Source: Triops longicaudatus (lineage: Eukaryota > Arthropoda > Branchiopoda > Notostraca > Triopsidae). From it: 64,000 bases of DNA. Where the stretch lies: assembly GCA_022885665.1 (NCBI GenBank), contig JAGQDJ010000202.1, forward strand, positions 1,798,001 through 1,862,000, given 5' to 3'. Position numbers and translations under genes: made by a program. This document shows, in pieces, positions 47,901-58,941 of this stretch (its first letter is position 1; each line of letters starts with the position of its first letter). The notes beneath the pieces were generated by a model. The model did no database searches. It worked only from the letters and a program-made list of their open reading frames with translations, and had not been told where the DNA came from.

Positions 47901-50900
47901 GAGGAAACTATGCGCTAAAGCGTCTTATTCCTCTTAGCGTATGCAAATTACCCGTAATCACTAGGTATCGCGTACTCGGGGCTCAGCAAGTTTTCCGAAA
48001 AATTGGCCAAACATTTAGCACCAGAAGGAAAGGCTTCGGTGTTTACTTACTCGTTTCCGATTCTGCGTACTCGCTTTGGGGAAAACCACAAACAGTTTAT
48101 GGAGAACGCAACGGGAACTATAAAAACTGGAATGTGGGTTTCTGATGCGATTTTCAAAACCTGTCAGAATAACTTATTGTTATCATGTGCCCCTTTTCAA
48201 CCCTTTTCAAGGGTTGCAAACCCTTGCAAGGAAATTCCAATCTCGGCCAACCCCCTTCTGTCAGACTCTGGGACATTCCAACAGGATTACCTGTTATCTG
48301 AAGAAGTAGGAAAGGTTTGTTTTGAAAGTTGCGTTCAAGGAAGGGTTTTTGTGTGTGTACACCTTGATGACTATATCTTGTCACTCCCAAATGGGCAAAA
48401 GGGGATGCATTCACTGGAGAATACCTCGAACGTTTCGGGTTCTTCGTTTTTGCCCCTTTTCCGTTCCTTCAATAGATTCAATTAGGCGTGACATGAAGAA
48501 CCTACCTGCTCTTGGGCATAAAAGATTTGGGAGAAATGTCCAGTTGAGCAAAAAGCAAATGGGAGTATTAGAAATGAAAGGGAACAGATTGTGGCGTTAG
48601 CGCCTTGCCGACAAAAAAATCGACAGTCATTAACTACACTGTAAAACACGATTATTTTGCAGCTCTAGAGTCCGGCAACTTTGCCTCGCTAACCTATCTG
48701 CAGTGTGATAAAGTCTCCATAGTTCTACCAGAAGGTATTTTTATTATATTTATTTCTTATTGCGCTAGCGTGTGTAATATTTTCCAAGTCCGCATTCTTT
48801 TCCCCATTTGCTTTTATGTCATAAAATTGGAATATTAGGTTTTGTCTGTATTTTGACACAGCTTGTAAGTATTCTTAGGCCGTCAAAAACACAAACTAAT
48901 CTAAAGAAACTTTTCTTCGATGTATTTATTTTGTTTATCTCGCCGACCTTTTCGTGTCAGTTCGAAAGAACACGACAGGGTTAATAAAGGAGGAGGCAAC
49001 TGGCATTCTTCGGTCCCAGATGGTCACATTTTAACCCTTGTTTGACCACTTTTTTCTCATTCCTGACAAAGTAAAGTACCGAAAAATGCTGCGACATAAA
49101 GAAGAATGCACACCATTGTTTCGTGCTTTGTTATGCAAGCGATGGCTAGCGCGCGTCTTATCGATACTTTGTTCCTTAAAAAGAAAGCACGTATTGTACA
49201 AATTAACACGGTCGTTGCACTACGCATTTGGCTACGGTTTTCCGCATGGATTTAGTACGTGTACGTGTTCATGTCGCACTTTTAAAAATAACCTTTGCAG
49301 TTTATGTTGCAAAGCCACACCCGCGGTCTTCTGGCAGGAATTTGAAAAATACAAAAAGAAATAAATTAATAAATGCTGCAATATCCTAACAGCCAACTTG
49401 ATATTGTAATAAACTGTACTAGCTTTAGGCCATAGAAGGGGACGCTGGATTCCACCGAGTTTAAGAATGATAAGAACCTATCACACGCTTGATCTTTTCG
49501 CTTCCTTTTTTTTCTTTTCGGTTGAAAATAAGCAAAAGACATGAAAGGATAGTTTATTTGTGCAATACGTGCTTATGAAAGTGGCATGAAAGCGTAATCA
49601 AGGATATAAGGATCTCTAAGGATGGCCAAATTGGCCAAACGCGGTGCAATGCAAATCAGATTGTTCACAATGACTCAGCCAGAGGTTTTATTCACCAAAG
49701 AAAAGTCACGGATTTTTGCGCTTGGAATGTTGATTTTTTGGCTCACTGGCTTGGAATTACGTCAACACTCCCCAGAATGGAGGGTTGTTAGGTGTTTTGT
49801 CAATTGGAGGATCAACATGTTGAATAGTCATTGCAGGGAAGGTCAGGGACTCCAGAGAGACGCCCTGACTTGACATGTAAGGCACGCGAGTAAAAAAAAA
49901 AAAGATTATTTTAAAGTAATACCGAGTCGTAACTTTTCTATTTACTTTACGATGAACATATTTTTTTTTTTACCCACGACTTCAAGACTCACCGGTTCGC
50001 AGACTAAGAACGATCTACTACTGTGTACAGACGTGTCCGACTCTTGGCTTCTTTCCCGCCATTTAAAATCATGAACTCAAAAATTCCCCTTTTAACTTTC
50101 AAGTTATAGATTTCGTAATTAAACAAGTGTAGCAGTGGTCGGCAACCTACAGCTCACGTACCCAAGTTATCCAGCCCGCGGTGCTCAGAGAGAGAATTAC
50201 ATTTAACTTTACATGAGCAAATTTGGGGTACAGAAGAGCGTACAAAGTATCACTTCCTCACAAGTCCAGTGCAACGTTAATTGAAAAGGGGTTCTTCGTA
50301 AAGAATCCATAATTACTTTGTGCCTAAGTAATGCCCGATTAAATATTTCTATTAATTAATTCGGCCCGCCTTCGCCTTATATGTCTAGATCCGGCCCGCA
50401 GCCACCTCACAAGACTTTTAATGACCCGTGAAGGAGGAAAGGTTGCCGCCGCCTGAAGTATAGCATAAGCATAACTAGTGTACAAGTCCTGTATTCATAA
50501 CATTTGGCAAAAATAAAATAATTGAAACAACTCGAAGATTTCAATGTGGAAAATATTTCTGTTGCAAGTGAGTAACTACACTTACTAAGCTTCTTGTAAC
50601 CTTTTAGTTTCGTTATTAGTAATTTAACTGAATTTAAGACCAAACAGGAAACTGCACCTGCGAAATGTCTATAAAAATAAACATTAATTGACAATTGAAT
50701 TAATCCTTTGCAGTAGTTTTAGAGGGTTTTAGATAAAAGTTTTGCTAAGATGTTCAAGATAAGCTTATTAACTCTATTGTGAGTTTTTATTTCTCATTTC
50801 ATTTATTTATTTTACTTCTTATTCCTATTATTACAGTATTTGCAAAGTCTACAGTCCATGTTCACGTTTCGTCACGCAACAAAGGCCACGTTTAAGTGTC

Positions 50901-53811
50901 GGTGTGGGAATACAAAATACGGCAAAATGCTTTGTGGGTCCAGTACAAACACGACCACTTACTTTGAGCTTTAATCTGCCCACAGTAAAGGGAATTTCAA
51001 TCCTACTGTGTCTGATTTCGAAATACCCTGAAAATTGAAAACGTAAGTGCATTTCCTGCCTACCCATTTTACCACGGTAGTAACTGTGACATTGCAACTT
51101 TAATCAATCCCAATATCCATTTAGTACGGCATTTTTTAAGCCCTACCACCAACATTATTTAACTCGTAGCACTATTTCTTCAACAGGTGTTTGAGTTGAG
51201 ATCCCCAACACAGATTTTTGTTAACGTAATTTATGGGGAGGAAGCCTCCATTTTTTCCTCTATGCCTATAACCTCTCCCCTACGGCCATATACGCAACAG
51301 GTTACGGCTTATAACGTAATACCTGTCGCTGTGGTTTCTGCGGTCGGGGGTCGGTCAGTTGCTTAGATTTCTCTCGAGCAAGGCAAAAGGTTAAAGGCCA
51401 CACCGTGTTCCTTCTTCGGGGTGGGATCGTACGCGGCGAACGTTAGGAACTTTTGCCCCCTTCGAGTTTTGTATGGACCATCTGCCGTTTTTCCCACGCT
51501 CGGGGAGAAAAAAATGGGCCCTGGTATACTGAAATCTCGTCCGTCGTCACGCAGAGCACGAGGGTGTTTTCCAAACAAACTCGGAGGGCTTCAGGTGAGG
51601 CGCCGTAACGCTTGCCTTGTAAGCTAAACGCGTTTTAAGCCAAGAAGGGGTTACGGGTCTTTGGTTCTGTCTCTTTCCTTCCAACGGTGTAAAACACATA
51701 TTCCCTAGACAGGACTGTCAATGTGGAAGGGGGAAGTCATTTTCTGCGAGCCATGTCCTGCCAAAGAGAAACTTTTGCCACCTGAGCTCCACACCTGCTG
51801 TTCCACACGATCAATGGTGACACTTGTTCCCATCGTAATATGAAACAAGTTTCCCAGGCCAATTCAGACTGCCTTCATGGGAGCGTCAAGGGGTTAAGAC
51901 AAAAAGAACATGCACTGGTTTCCTAATGTGGCCTCCGTGCCTGGGGTTTTTATGCTGCGGATAAGCTAGGTTGTATGCAATTCTTATGGCGTGGCGTGCC
52001 CTTTGACTCAAGAAATTGCGCGAGTGAACGAGACAGCGCGAAAGAGAAAGAGAGAGCGAGCGCACAGCCAAAGAAGTTGAATAATAAATGAGGTGTTCCA
52101 GGTGGCTAATGTATCCGGTTGAGTGCGATCGTGATCTTTGTACTTGCATGGGCTTGTTCTGCCGAAGTTGTGTATACCGAAAACTAGCCGATCGTGCACT
52201 GGCCATAAACCAAAACGCGCAACGTGAAAACGCGATTAAAAAAGAAAACAGGTGTTCGAATAACGTCCTCCGCGTGGCTCTACTTGAATTCATGAATGAC
52301 TGACTCTCATCCCGAAAAAATTCTTGTCAAGACTTTGAAGTAAAATGACATTCTTTTCTTTACTCGCTCAAGTGGAAACGTGATAGCTGAGGAACACAGA
52401 ACACTGAACTCCTATATGGTTGGGAAAAAATGATAAAAAAAATAAGGAACCTTGTAAGAAACGGTAATGTTGAAGGAATATGAAATGAACGTTATCATGA
52501 CGGCCTGTGTGATGAAGCAAGCGACAGGTGTCGGTAACACAAAGCTAGCCAACCAGTAATGCATTCTTAAAGGGCGTTGATAAACTTGGAATAAATAAAA
52601 TCATACTTTCCAACCCCTGTTTTCACGTAAGGCATAAACACGGACAAAAAACATAAATAACTACTTAAGGAGGAGTCCTACTTTGGTATGTTGAGATTTA
52701 TAGCAGATGAATGCCGATTTTGCCGCTCTATTTTATAGCGAATAAATGTCAATATTGAACACTTTAATGGAATCTCCAAACCAGAAATGCTCTCCTTTGT
52801 TTGGCAATCAACATTTACCTCTTTCTTAACTGAAGGTTTAAATTTCTACATCCTGTCACTGGTTTTACATTACGATTTCTGAGAAAAAAGAAATGCTATT
52901 ACTGTTTAGTATGATCCAAATAAATTTCAACAAAATCTCGCTGTAACAACTGGACTTTCGATTTTATTAAACTTACTTTCGATAAAAATACTTTCGATTT
53001 AAATGATCCTCCTACGGACCTTAAAATTATATAAAGCAAACGTCTAAGGAGAAAATATCGAAAACTGGATTTTACCTTCAGGAAAAGAAGGTTGTGTTCT
53101 GCTCCGTAATCGTTGAAGTAGGGCGAGATGAAGTTGGTCGATATACTTGATAGCTTCTTCGATAACTTGTACCTATTTTGGGAATAAAAAAAGGTCGTTG
53201 TTTAAGAAAAACTGGTCGTTATTTAAGGAAAACTGGTCGTTATTTAAGGAAAACTGGTCGTTATTTAAGGAAAACTGAACGTGTCATACCAAAACGAGAC
53301 TACATTTTACTGCACAAATCGGGAACACGAGCTAATTAAAGCAAGACTGGTAGTACTTTGAACCCAAGTAACAGAACTGCTTTTATGTTAGAGAAAAACT
53401 TGCCTTCGAGACTTTAGGTTGTGTTGCAATTGCGGGCACCATGGATCGCAATCGGTTGTACTCTTCGCGCGTCATAATTTGGCGCCGCATGCGACGAGCT
53501 TTTCGAAAAGCTGAAAATCCCAAAGTAAGAGGCACTTTAGATTGGCTAGAGAGGATTTTTCCATTAGAAGTCGACAAAGTGCCTGGTCCATAATAGGCGT
53601 TGTGCCTCCATTTGCCAACACAGTGATTCGAACGCGCTGGTCGTTCGTGCTTTTGAAGGCGCATGGCCAAGTTTGTGTTCGTGGAGACCGCGATTCCGGG
53701 ACTTTCTGGTCCAACTCGCGTTGCCTCACCACCATCGACGTTATCTGATGCACCTTCAACTTCAACGGTATTCCGAGCTCCACTGTTGCAATCGTTGCCT
53801 GATTGAGCCAT
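44927..53811 (-). CDS. ID-like helix-loop-helix protein, 225 residues
   Basis: Exons: 53811-53404, 53172-53076 and, across an 8-kb intron, 45099-44927; phases agree (678 bp). HLH proteins dimerise to control transcription; ID members lack a DNA-binding basic region and act as dominant inhibitors. Residues 1-95 are disordered. Residues 100-158 form the domain: AFRKARRMRRQIMTREEYNR, LRSMVPAIATQPKVSK, then VQVIEEAIKYIDQLHLALLQ. LR..VP and KVSKV are typical of ID/emc proteins. A basic stretch is present, but aligned to ARERRR it reads ARRMRR, so the E-box glutamate is missing. The first intron is GC-AG (AAG|GCAAGT). The last exon (GEPSSIPTEPRQLRDLVHEM ... ADRMAKRRKQ) is joined on phase, good acceptor and composition only; the 8-kb intron makes that link uncertain. 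Paralogue identity is not assigned. Confidence 0.72.
48208..48226. repeat. Perfect 8-bp inverted repeat
   Basis: CAAGGGTT-GCA-AACCCTTG can form an eight-pair hairpin with a three-base loop, within a longer region of CCCTTTTCAA and CCCTTGCAAG direct and inverted motifs. Confidence 0.6.
50133..50455. mobile_element. hAT-type non-autonomous DNA transposon (323 bp)
   Basis: The left end is CAGTGGTCGGCAACCTAC; the right end reads, on the minus strand, CAGGCGGCGGCAACCTTT. The two are inverted termini sharing CAG and CGGCAACCT. The flanks are AAGTGTAG (50125-50132) and AAGTATAG (50456-50463): an 8-bp duplication with one mismatch, the size made by hAT transposases. Inner sequence has CGGCCCGC motifs near both ends and an A+T-rich middle, typical of such short elements. 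It encodes no transposase and must have been moved in trans. It lies in the long intron of the HLH gene. Confidence 0.82.
53190..53278. repeat. 21-bp tandem repeat in the first HLH intron
   Basis: Three near-perfect units of ACTGGTCGTTATTTAAGGAA(A), starting at 53211, 53232 and 53253, are flanked by partial copies on both sides (GGTCGTTGTTTAAG at 53193 and ACTGAAC at 53274). In transcript sense the array sits about 20-105 bases upstream of the acceptor of the GC-AG intron and contributes TTTCCTTAAA tracts. Confidence 0.9.
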
Positions 53812-55545
53812 TAGAATTACACAGGTTTCGCACTCTTTGGAGCAGATGCCAACGTAAAATACAGCGAAGCTGTACTCGCTTTCAACACTCGAACGTCAGA
53901 AAGTCCGTACTAAAACCGAAACTGGCTTGGCAAGACCACAAAGGTCTGTTCTAGGACACGGCAGGTAGGTAACTGGCTAGGAAAAAGGCGCGGAGAGAGT
54001 TCTCCACGTCCTTTTCCCCCGGTCCGCATTCCTCCGCGCCCAAAAACTCCGCCTTTTCCGAAGCTTATTGTCAAGGTTCGGGGGCCCTCGATTTTTACCT
54101 TTTGTGTCCGTGCTCAGATTCTCCGAAGTTTTTAGCAGGCAATCTCGGGTTACCACTTTACAGTTCTGTCCGACACCAAAGCGAAGTGTCAGACTAGCCT
54201 AGAATCACGTCTCTATCCTCCGCTTGCCTCCATTTCTCGCCTGCTTCAACTGTCAAAGCTGGACAATGAGTCGAGCCAGCCGTCTTTTTTTCCCTTTTTT
54301 TTTCTCGCTGAAACCGAGCACAGATGAAGACTTCCTTTTGCGGTTCGCTAATGCTAAAGATCTAATGATTCATATGCTAGTTAAGAAGTTGAGCAAAGTT
54401 GTGAGGCCCCGGCAAAGGCACACACTTACATACATCCTTTTAGAGTTATCCCATAAGCGTCTTGGAAAAGGTCGACTTTTGGAGGGGCACAGCCCAAATC
54501 GAAGCGCTTTTTATGGCTGAGGTGCGAACAAGACGTGATTCTGCATCCTTAATGAGTTTTCGAGCGTAGGGAGGCTCAGCGTCTTGAGCAGCAGTGACAT
54601 ACGCCAGATGGTCGTTATGTACCCAGAGATCCCCCCACAAAATAAAATGGATACCATAAAGGTAAAAGATATATGAGTGGCAGCTAGTTTAGCATGGCTA
54701 GACAGCAGAAACCTTCACCTCTATTTCAAACTGCTAAGTGCTCGATTGCCGCAAAAGCCTCTGTTTCGAGAAACAGTAAACAAATTTTACCATTTTTTAT
54801 GCGGTATTTTCCTACTTTTATTGAAATACATACCTTTTCGAAGTTTGGGTCTGTAATAAATGTCTTGTGACGCTTTTCAATGTACGTTGTATGACGCATT
54901 GCATGCGTACTACAGCTACTGTTTAGTCATATTGGTGAAAGTTGGTTAACCTTTTGTATGGAGACCATGCTAGACAAGACGACTTTCTAAGTTCAACAGA
55001 TGGTTCAGAGACGCGTTTTTCTTCTCGTAAGTTTTTTTTTAATTATGCAAAACCTTGCTTCCAGTCAATCGGTAGCAATTTCGATCTTATCACCAATACG
55101 TTTGAATAATCGATTTAGTTTTTCAGAAGAAGCACATCGAATTGCCAATAATTTTTTTAATTTCAACGTGAACAGAATCCGGGCACAATTTCTATTTTGC
55201 ACACCATATTAAAATTGTACAGAAACACCATCATATAAAGAGTTTGTAATTATTTGATCCGATTAAACAGGGTTAATTTATTCTCTTCAACACATATTAC
55301 GAACATCTCATAATTTCCGGCAGGGAAAATGACAGAACCATTTTTAGTTTCAAGTATAAGAAAGGAATGACGTTCTGACACTTTTTTTGGATGCACGTGT
55401 ATTGCCCTTCGCCTGCTCTCAGTCACACATCACAGCATAAAACACCTTGCCCGGCAGTTTTCCCCAAGCGCCAAACAATCACGACAAAAAAAGGTAGAAG
55501 AAGCTTCCTTTTTAAGGTATTACAGATTACTGGAAAAAGGGGTTG
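53812..55545. other. Region between HLH gene start and CTH 3' end
   Basis: The HLH promoter should lie at the left end. Open frames such as 54224-54520 have no supporting features. A minus-strand AATAAA at 55277-55282 is a candidate CTH polyadenylation signal. Confidence 0.45.
55277..55282 (-). terminator. Candidate CTH polyadenylation signal
   Basis: AATAAA on the minus strand, about 265 bp after the CTH stop codon. Confidence 0.45.
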
Positions 55546-58167
55546 TTATTGAGTCTGCACCGCAGCTTTCAAGGCCTGGTCGAGGTCTTGGATAAGATCT
55601 TCGGCGGCTTCTAGGCCTACGGACAGACGTACCAAATTATCCCCGATGCCCAGCACGGCTCTTTCAGCGGGACTCACGGATGCATGAGTCATTAGGGCCC
55701 TAAAAATCATTTTTTAAATAGCTTTGGCTGATTGGAGCTTTGAGATACGAAAAGAACAATGAGCTATGAACAATACAAGGCAGGAGGGAGTTGATATAGA
55801 GTTTAGAAGCACTTACGGCAATTCGGCGAGGCTTTCAAAACCACCGAGACTCTCGGCCAAGATAAAGATTTGTAGACTTTTAAAAAACCTGCGGGATTCT
55901 TCTAAGCCTCCTTTGATATAGAAGGACAGCATACCGCTGTGACCGTAGCACTGGCGTTTAGCCAACTCATGCTGAGGATGCGAGGGAAGGCCTATTAAAT
56001 CGCAGATGTTGATTATTTTCTTTTCGCTACCTGTAAACTATAAAATCTTTTGGAATTAGTTTTGGCAATATTTCAACTGAAAAAGAACTTAATTGCGAAT
56101 ATAACAATAGCTCACCGATCAAGTGAGAGTTACGTTACTGTGGGTATCAGTTTTACCTGGATGAAGTACTTTTTCGACACATGGATGTGATTCCAGGAAT
56201 CGGGCAACTTTGAGTCCATTAGCCATATGCTCCCTCATTCGGAGGTGCAATGTTTTCAAACTGCGGTTAACCAGGTAGCAATCAAATGGCGACGGCACAG
56301 GTCCAATGGCTACACACAAATAAAACAGACCATGTTTCCCATATTAACGCTGTTTTATTTCCATATAAAACAAACCTTACCGTTTTGTAAAAACCTCAAG
56401 CGTTTATGGAGTTCTTCGTCATTTAACATGCAGGCCCCCATGATGACATCACTGTGACCGTTCATGTACTTCGTAAGTGAGTGCATTACGATGTCGGCAC
56501 CCAATTCCAATGGACGTTGGAAGTACGACGACATGAAAGTATTATCAACCACTAAGATCACACCTGGTTTCTTGTGCGCGATCGCAGCAACTTTTTCAAT
56601 GTCGACCAGTTTAAGCATAGGATTCGTGGGTGTTTCAATCCAAACAATCTTAAATCCGAATTCAACGTTATAATGGTGTCAGGGTACAATTAATGGTCAA
56701 GGTTTTTCACCTTAGTATTATCTTGGATGGCTTTTTCGACATTGTCCGGATCGCTGGCATCAACAAACGAGATTTGGATGTTCATACGTGAGGCCACGTG
56801 CCTGAAATAGCGATTCGTGCCGCCGTATAAGTCATCCATGGAAACAATATGGTCGCCGGCGTTCAGTAGATGCGTAATTGTAGTGGTTGCTGCCAATCCA
56901 GATGCAAACGTCAAACCTAGAAAAGAGTTCGCATTAATTGTCTCTCTTTTCTACAATAAAACGTAACATGAAACAACGAAGTGAATTAACAAACAATATG
57001 GGTCATCATGAGATTAATCATGAGACCTATCCGCAACCAATAGACTACTAGTGTACTGGAAAATCTCGGTGTAAGTCTCGTTGGTAAATTATGAAAAGTT
57101 TGCAATAGGTAAAGTACTTTCACAAGATAAGAAATTTGGTCTTTAATAACGCATCTCAGTAATCCTGAAGAATACATCAACTGGTGAAAGAAATGTGTTA
57201 AAATTTCGCAAAATAACTTAAACTTTGTGAAAATGGGATGGAAAAATGCAACGAAAATGAATAAATTGAAGGATTTTATATATTAAGAAATACTGATTTT
57301 GACATTTCGAAAGTATAGCTCAAGAAAATAGCATACATCTGAAAAAGAGTAGGAGCACAGATCTGACTAATACTCCTTTCCCGAATTTTAAAAAGCTTGC
57401 AGACAAATTTCTCAAAACGTACTGCGGAGTAAATATTTAATTTCGAAGGAATACGTTTTGTAAGGTAATAAATGGGTTGTACTAGTTATCTGCCAGTTCG
57501 CTTTGAAATACAAGAATATACTAGTAAGAAAGCTCATAACTGGATAAACTCGTACTTTTGGCACGTAACAAGAGATTCTGGTACGTACTTGAAATAAGTC
57601 TTTTATAAGCTCGGAAGTTATTCGATTTACTAACGAGGATAACGATCAACGAACCGTGTTAACGAGATCGTGAATAGTAAAATGCAAATTTTTTTCTTTA
57701 CTGATGACTATATTGAAACTTTTACTCTATATTATTTACCATATTTAGCTCCTTCCACGGAAGCCAAGGCAGTTTCCAATACATTTCTGGTAGGGTTTCC
57801 ACTGCGACCATATTCGAAGCCCTGCAAACACGTAATGCGATGTTACTCGTATTGCGTTTCGTTCCATGTTATCAGTCGTATTATGTTTCTACTCTTTACA
57901 AGAAATTTGTCTACTAAATTATCTTATCGCATGTTTGCTAACACTCTTGACGTTTAAAAAGCATTATCAATGGTGGGAAAATTTAGAAAATTGACTATAG
58001 ATAAACCTTACTCTATGTTCCGCAGGTGCGTCTTGCTTAAAAGTGGTTGCCAGAGAAATGGGAGGCACGACAGCCCGCGAAATCCATTGCTCAGGTTCTT
58101 GGCCATCATGAAGAGCTCGTGTTGCGAAATTCGGGTCCTGATGGCGGTAATTATTGAGTTCAGACAT
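55546..58167 (-). CDS. CTH: Cystathionine gamma-lyase, 397 residues
   Basis: Seven exons: 58167-58012, 57821-57740, 56916-56711, 56648-56381, 56309-56157, 55991-55817, 55699-55546, in phase throughout (1194 bp). This cytosolic PLP enzyme cleaves cystathionine to cysteine, ammonia and 2-oxobutyrate in transsulfuration, and can make H2S. Features: FATRALHDGQEPEQWISRAV near the start, the PLP-phosphate motif YGRSGNPTRN, FASGLAATTTITHLL, MDDLYGGTNRYFRHV, ETPTNPMLKL, VVDNTFMSSYFQRPLELGAD, and the Schiff-base Lys208 in HSLTKYMNGHSDVIMG (human Lys212). The C-terminus carries LPSHPQHELAKRQC, LAESLGGFESLAELPALMTH and ASVSPAER...LGIGDNLVRLSVG. Human CTH has 405 residues. All active-site positions look intact. 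ATG 58167 gives the usual N-terminus. Confidence 0.97.
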
Positions 58168-58657
58168 GATCCTGTAATAAGCCAGCAAATTAATGTTTTT
58201 ACAAAATTATTTTTCGATAAAAATTAAATAGTTACTTCACATACAGTTCGAAGTAGGCTTAATAAAATAAGAACAATATTTTTTACTTGACTGATGACAA
58301 AGTAGTTCGGATGATGAAACAGCACGCAGGGGAGAACTGCAATGTGCACTGAAACTGCGGACACAAGGGTTTCAACGTGTACACAGCTACTGAAGCTTTG
58401 TGTACTGGTCCATTTGATTAGGTACGACGGCACGTCAATTCACACGGAAGCCGGCCTCCCGGCGCCTTGACCTTGTGTTCAGACCGCCTAGTATAAAATT
58501 TAACCCATAGGTGGCGCAGAGACATGAAAACGAAAAAATAAACTCGACTTATTTTCCGTTTCAAACGAAATGGCGGTGTTTGTGTGGTAGCACGGTTTCT
58601 AGCCTTAAATTATTCTTTTATTGGGTGTATTTCAATAAAAGCATAAACTACTAAAAA
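58168..58657. other. Divergent promoter region between CTH and a putative plus-strand gene
   Basis: About 490 bp separate the CTH start from a candidate ATG on the other strand. An ATGGCGG sequence at about 58570 lies upstream of that ATG. No TATA box is evident. Confidence 0.4.
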
Positions 58658-58941
58658 ATGAATCAAATGAAATTATTTACCAATAGTGAACGTGGTAATT
58701 TGCTGCAAGTTCGTCGAGTGAGTAATTCTTTTCTTCTTTTTTATTTTTGACGACAATATTGCAAGGATACGAGGTAAAAAGATCTGTAGCGTTCCAAAAA
58801 GCATTTGTGTGAACTCAAAGTTGTCAAATGCTTTGTCATCTTCGATGGTAAATTGTTACCCTTTGTTCACAATACGCTAACCACTGGTAGCTTGTTCCCG
58901 GGGTGAAAACCACCATACCGCCGTGCGGGAAGTCACCTCAG
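58658..58941 (+). CDS. Putative first two coding exons of an unidentified gene
   Basis: Exon 58658-58717 encodes MNQMKLFTNSERGNLLQVRR and ends in a strong phase-0 donor (CGA|GTGAGT). A second segment, 58891-58941, follows an acceptor CACTGGTAG and encodes LVPGVKTTIPPCGKSPQ before the donor CAG|GTAGGT, again in phase 0. The combination of a clean start, two consensus donors and matching phases is unlikely in random DNA, and the position head-to-head with CTH suits a shared promoter. I could not find further exons in the next 5 kb and do not recognise the protein. Confidence 0.42.

Larger units (their letters stand above)
45100..53075 (-). other. 8-kb second intron of the HLH gene (or gene-poor interval)
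   Basis: Donor GAAG|GTAAAA at the right end, acceptor TGTTTCAG at the left. No convincing exon on either strand, although several open frames exceed 100 codons (48003-48485 of 160 codons is the longest); these have no recognisable domain. It contains a hAT-type element at 50133-50455, a hairpin at 48208-48226 and a GA-rich tract near 52030-52062. Confidence 0.55.

Noticed and set aside
48003..48485. A 160-codon plus-strand open frame
   Set aside because: Longest unexplained frame, but no domain, signal, splice support or neighbouring exons; it lies inside the 8-kb intron and is compatible with chance.
51886..52293. A 135-codon minus-strand open frame with Arg/Ser-rich composition
   Set aside because: Its length is explained by the GA-rich tract that it crosses, which removes stop codons.
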